Of a stretch of 64,000 bases of DNA, positions 51,063-57,554 are shown one piece after another. Source of the DNA: Bog-473 sp035551835 (GTDB taxonomy: Bacteria > Actinomycetota > Acidimicrobiia > Acidimicrobiales > RAAP-2); contig DASZMN010000029.1 in assembly GCA_035551835.1 (NCBI GenBank), positions 13,413 through 77,412 of the forward strand. The letters are read 5' to 3'. Both the position numbers and the translations under genes were made by a program. How positions within the stretch are numbered: position 1 is the first letter of the stretch; every line of letters begins with the position of its first letter. The notes below the pieces were generated by a model. The model was not told where the DNA came from, did no database searches, and worked only from the letters and a program-made list of their open reading frames with translations.

Positions 51063-51265
51063 GTTCTGCATCGCCAAGAAGCGTGCGCGCGGGCGTTCAT
51101 TGCCAAGCTCCGAACGAGAATGTGCTGTGCCAGGGAGCCGGGGACACCATGCCGTCAGCGTCGAGAAACTCGACGAGCGCGGCGCGACAGATCGGGTGTG
51201 GACGGCTCGACTTCCCTGACCGGAGCAACCTCACCCTCAGGCCTGGACAGGCGGCCCACACGGAG

Positions 51266-51290
51266 GTTTCCGCAACACACGGTCGGGCAT
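51266..51290 (+). promoter_or_regulatory. SigB/SigF-like promoter of the pseudokinase unit
   Basis: GTTT (51266-51269), a 15-base spacer and GGGCAT (51285-51290), 45 bases before the GTG at 51336. The -10 hexamer and spacer length are identical to those of the topoisomerase IB promoter. Confidence 0.5.
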
Positions 51291-51335
51291 TACCAGGTTG
51301 TCTCGACCATTCGCCCCAGAGGAGGAGATCCCAGA

Positions 51336-51602
51336 GTGGGAATCGGCACCGGCGGCACGAGTGGCGGCGGGCGAACGGGGATCCAATTGCGCGACGTTGC
51401 ACCCGGTACCTCGGAGCGACCAAACAGCCGAACGGGGACCGGCAGCTTGGCGAGAGTGGCCACATTGATTGCGGCTGGGGCCGGCATGGCATTTGCCATG
51501 TTTCGGGTCCAGGCGGCGTGGCCGTTCGGGCTCCGGCTGGTCGGATGGGCGGCTGGACGTAGAGAGAACTTCGGTGCGGGTCGAGGCTGCGCTCGCTGGT
51601 AA
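51336..51602 (+). CDS. Possible small membrane protein upstream of pseudokinase
   Basis: A GTG at 51336 is preceded by AGAGGAGGAG with an 8-base spacer, one of the strongest ribosome sites in the window, and by a stress-type promoter. The 88-residue product has a Gly/Thr-rich N-terminus (GIGTGGTSGGGRTG) and a hydrophobic segment LARVATLIAAGAGMAFAMF followed by WPFGLRLVGWAAG. No family is recognised. It ends 32 bases before the pseudokinase gene, so both may be cotranscribed. Coding status is uncertain because the frame is short and long shadow frames are common in this DNA. Confidence 0.4.
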   Translation: MGIGTGGTSGGGRTGIQLRDVAPGTSERPNSRTGTGSLARVATLIAAGAGMAFAMFRVQAAWPFGLRLVGWAAGRRENFGAGRGCARW

Positions 51603-51634
51603 CTGGGAACTGGGACGGAAATGGCCTGACGCAA

Positions 51635-52861
51635 ATGGATCCGCAGCCGACACCAGGGACCAAATGGGGGTCCCGGCCAGCGCGGTATGAGACCGCCGAG
51701 GAGCTGGCCCGCCTGGGACCGCTGCGGGTCGTGGCCGCCCACGACCATCTGCTCAATCGAACCGTCGCCATTGCCGAATGCAGTGGAACGGGCTCGCAGC
51801 GTTCGGCCTTCACCCGGCAGGGCCAGACCGTCGCTCGAATCAGTTCACAGTTCGTCGTCGACATCTACGACTGCGGGCTGTACGACGACCGTCCCTTCGT
51901 CGTCTTCGAACGGCCGTCGTCCACGCTGGCCGAGGTGATCGAGGCGGGCGAGACCGTCGTCTTCGAGTGCGCCGTGCGCGAGCTCCAGGAGGCCGTGCTC
52001 TGTCTCCGGTTAGCCGGCGTCGAGTTCGGAACGTTGCGGCCGGAGGTCGTGGGCGTGAACGAGGCCGGCCAGGTGCGACTGAGCCCCTGGCCACTCGGCC
52101 ACCGCGGCGCCGAAGTGACCGGGGACACAGAGAGCGAGGAGGGGCGGATCCTGGCGCTCCTCGCCCCGCTCGCGGGCGCGTCGGTGGAGGATCCGGCCGC
52201 CTTGCGGCGGGCCCTCGAACAATCCGAGGAGACCGTGTACTCGGCGCCGTTCCTCAGCGCGTGGTCCGCCGGTCGCCTCGATGCGCCGCCCGCCGAGCAC
52301 CCGTCCGCTCCCGCCGCGACCGCGCAGGTGCTGGTGGATCGCAACGTGCTGAGCCGGCCGGTGATCACGTCGCACCTGGCGAAGAGGCGGCGGCCCCGCT
52401 GGCACTACCTGGTGCCGGCGGCCGCGATCGTGGCGGTCGCCGCCCTGGGAGTCGCCGGCTCCCTCGCCGGCCAGGCCGGGGTACCTGGGATGAAGAACCA
52501 CACCCCCGCGGTGACCGCGTCGAACGCCGGGACGTCGAGCTCGACACGATCCGGCACGAGCACGGGCTCCGGTTCGCCGTCGGCGCCCGTTCTCAGCCAG
52601 ACGACCAACGACCATTCGACGTCATGGTACGGCCAGCCCAACGGGGCACCGCCCTCCACGCCGCTCGTGACGCCCGCGACCAACGTGGTCGGTGCGTCCA
52701 AGCCCCCGGGCGCAGCGGGGACCCCGAGTCCTTCGACCACCAGCACCACCGTGCCGGCTCCGACGACCACGACGACCGTGCCGGTGACGACGACCACGAC
52801 CACCGTGCCCGCCACGACGACTACGACGACTTCGCCGGCGCCTCACGCCCCGGGCCCGTAG
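51635..52861 (+). CDS. Membrane pseudokinase with Thr-rich extracellular tail
   Basis: The 408-residue protein has an N-terminal region resembling a Hanks-type Ser/Thr kinase: LARLGPLRVVAAHDHLLNRTVAIAEC for the N-lobe, then RQGQTVARISSQFVVDIYDCGLYDDRPFVVFERP, which matches the usual 'hPNIVxVYDxG...YLVMEY' region. The catalytic lysine is missing (VAIA instead of VAIK), and in place of HRDLKPxN stands GTLRPEVVGVNEAGQVRLS; no DFG or APE is visible. One membrane helix (about residues 256-280, WHYLVPAAAIVAVAALGVAG) precedes a Ser/Thr/Pro-rich tail to the C-terminus. I infer a sensor or scaffold rather than an active kinase, as known for the MviN-associated pseudokinase of Mycobacterium. The call rests on the retained spacing of the degenerate motifs. 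Confidence 0.6.
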   Translation: MDPQPTPGTKWGSRPARYETAEELARLGPLRVVAAHDHLLNRTVAIAECSGTGSQRSAFTRQGQTVARISSQFVVDIYDCGLYDDRPFVVFERPSSTLAEVIEAGETVVFECAVRELQEAVLCLRLAGVEFGTLRPEVVGVNEAGQVRLSPWPLGHRGAEVTGDTESEEGRILALLAPLAGASVEDPAALRRALEQSEETVYSAPFLSAWSAGRLDAPPAEHPSAPAATAQVLVDRNVLSRPVITSHLAKRRRPRWHYLVPAAAIVAVAALGVAGSLAGQAGVPGMKNHTPAVTASNAGTSSSTRSGTSTGSGSPSAPVLSQTTNDHSTSWYGQPNGAPPSTPLVTPATNVVGASKPPGAAGTPSPSTTSTTVPAPTTTTTVPVTTTTTTVPATTTTTTSPAPHAPGP

Positions 52862-52901
52862 CGGCGACGCGACCCGAGAAAGGCTCCGAGTATCGACGCG
52901 C

Positions 52902-53099
52902 GTGCTACAGCAGCACTTCCGCCGCACCCCCGGCAGCGTCGCGGCAGCTCGTCACGCCGGGGTGCGATTTGTCAGCCATGCGCGCACGGAGTTCGACCTC
53001 GGGATGCAATGGTCGACCAACGTCCGGGTACAAATCGCGGACAACGGCCACGCAGAATCCGTCCGCCGGCTCGCCGACCGATTCGGCGTCGACCGGTAG
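52902..53099 (+). pseudogene. Remnant resembling an anti-sigma ATP-binding kinase
   Basis: The 65-codon frame reads RRTPGSVAAARHAGVRFVSHA, which resembles the N-terminal helix of RsbW-like HATPase_c_2 proteins, then jumps to STNVRVQIADNGHAESVRRL, which resembles their strand VRVxVxDxG with the N/G1-box region. The middle part with the N-box that should hold the nucleotide is missing, and the full domain should be about 130 residues. I read it as an internally deleted relic of an anti-sigma factor kinase. It follows the pseudokinase by 40 bases. A small intact protein of other function is possible. Confidence 0.4.
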
Positions 53100-53141
53100 A
53101 CCCGGGAGCGCAAGACGATCTGGTTCGAGGTCAGTAGTGAC

Positions 53142-53366
53142 TCATCGTGACCGCGCGGCGGCGCGGCCCCCCTTGCGCCCAGCCGCCTTGTGCTGCGCCG
53201 TCGTCCCACCCTGGCGGGAGTTGCCGCCCGAGCCGGACGCCTTCCCACCGTGGCTCGAAGAGCTTGGGGCGTTGGCGATGCGTGCGGCGCGCTGCTTCGA
53301 CATACCCTTGTCCTTCAGCGCCTCGTACTGCTTCTCGTTCTTGACGTTGGCTCGCTTCGTCGGCAT
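53142..53366 (-). CDS. Small KGG-type basic stress protein
   Basis: The 74-residue protein starts MPTKRANVKNEKQYEALKDKG and continues MSKQRAARIANAPSSSSHGG, GNSRQGGTTAQHKAAGRKGG. Proteins with this KNxKQYEALxxKGMSKxxAARIAN opening and Gly/Lys-rich tail are widespread, unannotated, probably disordered and often found with stress genes; the tail recalls KGG-motif stress-induced proteins. A GAGAGGAGAG ribosome site precedes the ATG. It is the third gene of a minus-strand operon after the LLM and hemerythrin genes (30-base gap). Confidence 0.7.
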   Translation of the reverse strand: MPTKRANVKNEKQYEALKDKGMSKQRAARIANAPSSSSHGGKASGSGGNSRQGGTTAQHKAAGRKGGRAAARSR

Positions 53367-53396
53367 TGTGCTCTCCTCTCTTCCTTGCGCTGGGTC

Positions 53397-53948
53397 TCAG
53401 AGACCTTTGGCCGCGTCACGGACCCTGTCCGCAAACGCGGCAATCGGGCCCAGGATCTTGTTGCCGGGCGGCCGGTCCGGAGCGTGCGGGTGCGGATGCG
53501 TCGGGGCGCTGGTCTTGGCCTTCTCGTAGCGCGCGCCGAGTTGGCGCCTGTCGTCGTCGTGCTCGAGTGCCCGCAGGAGCGGAAAGATGTTCTGCTCCTC
53601 CGCCTGGGCGTGGTCGAGCACGTCGTCGCGCAATTCGGCGAGCTTCGTGGCGAACTCCGGGCTCGTCGGGTCCAGCTTTTCCAAATCGGCGAGCATCGCT
53701 TCGGCTTCCCTCTGCTCCTTCAAGCGCGGTTCGACCTCGGCGTCGCCGTCGGGGGCTTTCGCACGGATGGTCGGGTAGACGACGACCTCTTCGGCGACCT
53801 CGTGACGCACGAGCTCGGGGACGAGCTCCCAGAACAGGTCCTCGCGGGCGGACGCCGGCGCGCCAGTGATCTGCTCGAGAAGTTGCTTGGCCTCCTGGTG
53901 GTCGCGGGACAGCAGGTCGACGATGTCGACTGTCCGGATGTCTGTCAT
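53397..53948 (-). CDS. Hemerythrin HHE domain protein
   Basis: The 183-residue protein has the hemerythrin ligand order: DLLSRDHQEAKQLLEQI (His17), LVRHEVAEEVVVYPTI (His about 48 and Glu about 52), then LKEQREAEAMLADLEKL and DDVLDHAQAEEQNIFPLLRALEHDD for the second half (His about 131 and Glu about 135). Such four-helix bundles bind a di-iron centre and handle oxygen or nitric oxide; in soil Actinobacteria they are stress-linked. The C-terminal quarter is a His/Pro-rich tail (APTHPHPHAPDRPPG). The start follows AAAGGAGAAG, and the LLM gene ends 23 bases upstream. Confidence 0.88.
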   Translation of the reverse strand: MTDIRTVDIVDLLSRDHQEAKQLLEQITGAPASAREDLFWELVPELVRHEVAEEVVVYPTIRAKAPDGDAEVEPRLKEQREAEAMLADLEKLDPTSPEFATKLAELRDDVLDHAQAEEQNIFPLLRALEHDDDRRQLGARYEKAKTSAPTHPHPHAPDRPPGNKILGPIAAFADRVRDAAKGL

Positions 53949-53971
53949 GGCTTCTCCTTTCTGGTCAACGG

Positions 53972-54925
53972 TCAGGTCACGAGACGGGGACGAAGCTCGC
54001 GCCGGTAGAACGCGAAGAATCCCTCCTGGTCCGGGCCGATTTGGTTCACATAGACCCGGTCGAACCCTGCTTCGAGAAACCGCTCGATGGCGGCCACGTG
54101 GCGTTCGGGGTCCGGGCCGCACGGCACGAGGTCGGCGACCATGTCCTCGGTCACGTGTGACGCCGCCGCCTCGAAGTGCGACGGCAGGGCCAATTCCTGG
54201 CTGAGCTGGCCCTCGACGGCCTCCGTCGGCCAGAGCTGGTGGGCCAGCTTGCGAGCCCGACCCTCGTCGGGGTCCCAGCACACCTTGAGTGCCGCGATGG
54301 CGTCGCCACGGCCGCCGTGCCGGCGGTACTGCTCCAGCAGGTCGCTGCCCGGCTTGGTCGTCACGAACCCGTCCCCGATCCTCGCCGCCACTTCCGCCGC
54401 CTCGGGGCCGAACGCGGAGACCGCGATGGGGGGCGGCGAGTCCGGGAGCGTGTACAGCCGGGCGTTCTCGACGGTGTAGTGGCGACCGTGATGCGTCACG
54501 AGGCCGCCCTGCCATAGCTTTCGGATGACCTCGACCGCCTCCTCGAGCATCTCGAGGCGGGTCGCCACCGGCGGCCAGTGGTCCCCGAGGATGTGCTCGT
54601 TCAGCGCCTCCCCCGAACCCACCCCGAACACGAAGCGGCCGTCGAGCAAGCACTGAGTGGTTGCGGCCGCCTGCGAGAGGATGGCCGGATGGACGCGAAC
54701 CGTCGGGCACGTCACACCGGTCGTCACGTGGAGCGACGTGGTCGCGCCGATGGCACCCACCACGCTCCAGACGAACGGGCTGTGTCCCTGGCTATCGATC
54801 CACGGGTGAAAGTGGTCCGAGATGAACGCACCGCGCATCTCGGCCGCCTCCGCCATCTGCGCTTGCGCGAGCAAAGATCGGGGTCCGTGCTCTTCGCTCG
54901 AAAGAAACGCACCTATTTCAGCCAT
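53972..54925 (-). CDS. LLM-class F420-dependent oxidoreductase
   Basis: The 317-residue protein is a luciferase-like TIM barrel: IGAFLSSEEHGPRSLLAQAQMAEAA, ISDHFHPWIDSQGHSPFVWSVVGAI, TGVTCPTVRVHPAILSQAAATTQCLLDGRF and VGSGEALNEHILGDHWP. This arrangement fits the F420-dependent glucose-6-phosphate dehydrogenase-like subfamily; the substrate may differ. It would give reduced F420 for reductive detoxification. The ATG at 54925 follows GGGAGG by 10 bases. It is the first gene of the operon with hemerythrin and the KGG-type protein. Confidence 0.85.
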   Translation of the reverse strand: MAEIGAFLSSEEHGPRSLLAQAQMAEAAEMRGAFISDHFHPWIDSQGHSPFVWSVVGAIGATTSLHVTTGVTCPTVRVHPAILSQAAATTQCLLDGRFVFGVGSGEALNEHILGDHWPPVATRLEMLEEAVEVIRKLWQGGLVTHHGRHYTVENARLYTLPDSPPPIAVSAFGPEAAEVAARIGDGFVTTKPGSDLLEQYRRHGGRGDAIAALKVCWDPDEGRARKLAHQLWPTEAVEGQLSQELALPSHFEAAASHVTEDMVADLVPCGPDPERHVAAIERFLEAGFDRVYVNQIGPDQEGFFAFYRRELRPRLVT

Positions 54926-54951
54926 GTGTGAGCACCTCCCTCGGCACAAGC

Positions 54952-54976
54952 TTTCCCGACTTCGGTTTCGCAAAAC
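54952..54976 (-). promoter_or_regulatory. Weak SigB/SigF-like promoter of the LLM-hemerythrin operon
   Basis: On the minus strand GTTT (54973-54976), a 15-base spacer and GGGAAA (54952-54957), 26 bases before the ATG at 54925. The -35 fits, the -10 only partly. Confidence 0.35.
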
Positions 54977-55034
54977 GCCGGCATTCGAACGCGCTCGCTG
55001 GAAAGTCCAGCCGGGAGCTTGCAGAGAACGAGAG

Positions 55035-55060
55035 GTTTCGAGGCGACACCGGCTGGCAAT
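55035..55060 (+). promoter_or_regulatory. Weak SigB/SigF-like promoter of the STAS gene
   Basis: GTTT (55035-55038), a 16-base spacer and GGCAAT (55055-55060), 54 bases before the ATG at 55115. The -10 deviates at two positions. Confidence 0.25.
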
Positions 55061-55114
55061 GTTTCGCGGGGGTGCACCAGGTCGTCAAGCGCGCTGCCGC
55101 AGAAAGGAAACACG

Positions 55115-55456
55115 ATGGAACAGGACCTGTTGCGCATCCGGACGGCGGCACACGCCGACCGGATGACCATGTCGTTGTGCGGAGAGCTCGACCTGTCGAG
55201 CGCCCCCAGATTGATCGAGCGGTTGGCCGGCGCGCTCGAAGACGGGCCGGCGCATTTGGACGTGGATCTGTCCCGGCTGGACTACACCGACTCGGTCGGT
55301 CTCTCGGTCTTCGTCACCGCGCACTTCCAGTGTTTCGATGCCGGCATCGAACTTCAATATCTCAACCCCAACCAGTTCGTGAGGGAGCTCCTGGCCGTCA
55401 CCGGTCTGGATCAAGTCTTCTCGATCGCCCGCACGGATGCCCTCGTCGAAGCCTGA
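55115..55456 (+). CDS. STAS-domain anti-sigma factor antagonist
   Basis: The 113-residue protein is a single STAS domain: MTMSLCGELDLSSAPRLIERL, HLDVDLSRLDYTDSVGLSVFV. Serine in DYTDSVGLS is the site phosphorylated by RsbW-type kinases in SpoIIAA/RsbV proteins. It would bind an anti-sigma kinase and free a SigB/SigF-type sigma factor; neither partner is intact in the window. The start is ATG 55115, preceded by AGAAAGGA; the upstream extension to 55019 is not conserved in style. Its end overlaps the SDR gene by 20 bases. Confidence 0.85.
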   Translation: MEQDLLRIRTAAHADRMTMSLCGELDLSSAPRLIERLAGALEDGPAHLDVDLSRLDYTDSVGLSVFVTAHFQCFDAGIELQYLNPNQFVRELLAVTGLDQVFSIARTDALVEA

Positions 55457-56414
55457 CCCCACGACGGTGGCCAGTGGGCCGCCTCACCGCCGGACCGTCG
55501 TCGTCACTGGAGCATCCGCCGGCCTCGGCCGCGCAATCGCCCTCGAGTTCGCCCGTCAGGGTGATCGCGTTGCCCTCCTGGCTCGGGACACGGCCCGTCT
55601 GAAGGAGGCAGCCGAGGAGGTTGCGCAGGCGGGAGGAGTCGCCCTCGGGCTCCCGACGGACGTGGCGGAGTGGGACGAAGTCGCCGCCGCGGCCTCACGC
55701 GTCCACGACGAGCTCGGGCCTGTCGATATCTGGGTCAACAATGCGATGAGCTCGGTGTTCGCTCCGTTCAGCACGCTCACCGTGCCGGAATTCACCCGCG
55801 CGACGGCCGTGACCTACCTCGGGTTCGTGCACGGCACGAAGGCTGCCTTGGAGTCGATGCGCGAACGGGACCGCGGTGCCATCGTCCAGGTCGGAAGCGC
55901 ACTGGCCTACCGGGGCATTCCGCTCCAATCGGCCTACTGCGGTGCCAAGCACGCCATCGTCGGGTTCACCTCGTCGCTGCGTACCGAATTGCGCCACGAC
56001 GGCAGCGGGGTCCAGGTGACCATGGTGCACATGCCCGCGCTGAACACGCCGCAGTTCGACTGGGTGCGCTCCTCCCTGCGTATGAGGCCGCAGCCGGTTG
56101 CGCCCATCTACCAGCCCGAGGTGGGCGCGCGGGCGGTGCGCTATGCGGCAGAGCACCCGAAGCGGAGGGCCTACTACGTCGGCGCCTCCACGTCGCTCAC
56201 GGTGGCGGCGAACAAGTTCGTGCCCGGTGTCCTCGACCGTTACCTCGCCCGCACGGGGTTCGCCTCGCAGCAGAGCGACGACCGGGACAGTCCGGAGCGT
56301 CCCGACAACCTCTTCGAGCCGGTACCGGGGCCCTTCGGTGCGCACGGGCGGTTCGACGCGCGTGCAACGGGACGCGCGCCCTGGTCGTGGCTGCGGCGCC
56401 ATGTTGGCCCGTGA
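55437..56414 (+). CDS. SDR family oxidoreductase
   Basis: The 325-residue classical short-chain dehydrogenase has TGASAGLGRAIALEFA (NAD(P)-binding TGxxxGxG), DIWVNNAMSSVFAPF, the catalytic Ser in VQVGSALAYRGIP and Tyr-x3-Lys in SAYCGAKHAIVGF. The C-terminal 90 residues extend beyond the usual 250, ending in a Pro/Arg-rich tail. The NNAM and SALAYRGIPLQSAYCGAKHA blocks resemble a clade found next to stress genes in many soil bacteria. ATG 55437 lies within the STAS gene, giving translational coupling. The substrate is unknown. Confidence 0.88.
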   Translation: MPSSKPDPTTVASGPPHRRTVVVTGASAGLGRAIALEFARQGDRVALLARDTARLKEAAEEVAQAGGVALGLPTDVAEWDEVAAAASRVHDELGPVDIWVNNAMSSVFAPFSTLTVPEFTRATAVTYLGFVHGTKAALESMRERDRGAIVQVGSALAYRGIPLQSAYCGAKHAIVGFTSSLRTELRHDGSGVQVTMVHMPALNTPQFDWVRSSLRMRPQPVAPIYQPEVGARAVRYAAEHPKRRAYYVGASTSLTVAANKFVPGVLDRYLARTGFASQQSDDRDSPERPDNLFEPVPGPFGAHGRFDARATGRAPWSWLRRHVGP

Positions 56415-56438
56415 TCCCGCCAGCAGGCCGCGCCAGAC

Positions 56439-57554
56439 CTAGTGGGCCCGAAAGCGCTCGGCGTCCGCCTCCTTGAGCGTCATGCCGTGGCCTGGGTCCC
56501 CGTGGCGCGGCGTGAGCCACCCGCCCGTGGGGTCGAGGAGACCGTCGAAAAGGAGGTCGTCGAGGCGTTGGTGATCGTGGAAGTACTCGACGTGGCGCAA
56601 GTGCGGGACGGCCGGGCCGACGTGCGCGTGCAGGTTTGGAGCGCAATGCGCGGAGACCTCGATGCCGCGGGCGGCGGCCAGCGCCGCGCCGCGCAGCCAG
56701 GACGTGAATCCGCCGCAGCGGGTGACGTCGATCTGCAGGCAGTCGACTGCACCCGCCTCGAGCAAGCGGGCGAAGTAGACCTCGTCGTACCCGTATTCGC
56801 CGGCTGCGACGTCGAGCGTCAACCGCTCCTTGACCTCTTTGAGGCCGGCAAGGTCGTCGGAGGAGACCGGCTCTTCGAACCACGTCACCCCGGCCCCGTC
56901 CACTAGTCGTTGCCCGACGCGCACGGCCTGTTTGCGTGAGTACGCGCCGTTTGCGTCGACGAACAACTCGACCCGGTCGCCGACAACGCCCCGGGCGAAG
57001 ACGACGCGGTCGAGATCCCTCTGCGCACAGCGTCCCCAGGACTCGCCGATCTTCATCTTCACCCGCGGGATCGCCCATTCGTGCGTCCACCGCTCGAGCT
57101 GCCTCCGCGCCGTGGCCTCGTCATAGGTCGTGAAGCCGCCGCTGCCGTACAGCGCCACGCCCTCGCTCACCCGCCCGAACAGGTCGGCCAACGAAAGGTC
57201 CAGGATCTTCGCCTTGCAGTCCCACAGCGCGATGTCGACGGCGGAGATGGCGGAACCGACCACGCCGGGTCGGCCCAGGTTCCGGCAGGCGCGGACCATG
57301 GCCTCGTGGGCGGCCGGAACGGCCAACGCGCTCCCGCCGCAGACCGCGCCCCGGAGCTCGCCCTCGATGATGATGCCAGCCGCATCGGACGAGTACGTCC
57401 AGCCGAGGCCCGATACGCCGCCGGCCACGACCTCCGCCACGACGACCGTTGTCGAATCCCAGGCCAGTGTCCCGTCGGCCTCCGGCTGGTTGGTCGGCAC
57501 GGTGTAGGACCGCGACGACACGGACGTGATGGCGGGTTCGTTCGAGCTAGGCAT
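56439..57554 (-). CDS. Mandelate racemase/enolase superfamily enzyme
   Basis: The 371-residue protein has the capping N-terminal domain (SSRSYTVPTNQPEADGTLAWDSTTVVV) and the barrel: ALWDCKAKILDLSLADLFG, the KxK motif in RVKMKIGESW, metal ligands ELFVDANGAYS (Asp), WFEEPVSSDD (Glu) and AAGEYGYDEVYF (Glu), then LQIDVTRCGGFTSW and HCAPNLHAHVGP (Asp/His dyad as in mandelate racemase). It would abstract a proton alpha to a carboxylate of a sugar acid or similar. Its start overlaps the end of the GH15 gene by 8 bases, so the enzymes may act together on sugars. Confidence 0.85.
   Translation of the reverse strand: MPSSNEPAITSVSSRSYTVPTNQPEADGTLAWDSTTVVVAEVVAGGVSGLGWTYSSDAAGIIIEGELRGAVCGGSALAVPAAHEAMVRACRNLGRPGVVGSAISAVDIALWDCKAKILDLSLADLFGRVSEGVALYGSGGFTTYDEATARRQLERWTHEWAIPRVKMKIGESWGRCAQRDLDRVVFARGVVGDRVELFVDANGAYSRKQAVRVGQRLVDGAGVTWFEEPVSSDDLAGLKEVKERLTLDVAAGEYGYDEVYFARLLEAGAVDCLQIDVTRCGGFTSWLRGAALAAARGIEVSAHCAPNLHAHVGPAVPHLRHVEYFHDHQRLDDLLFDGLLDPTGGWLTPRHGDPGHGMTLKEADAERFRAH

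Larger units (their letters stand above)
50942..51335. other. Divergent regulatory gap between treT and the pseudokinase unit
   Basis: No ORF in this 394-base stretch looks coding on either strand. It holds two stress-type promoters pointing outwards (51038-51062 minus, 51266-51290 plus) and an AGAGGAGGAG ribosome site at its right edge (51318-51327) that serves the small ORF at 51336. Confidence 0.5.
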
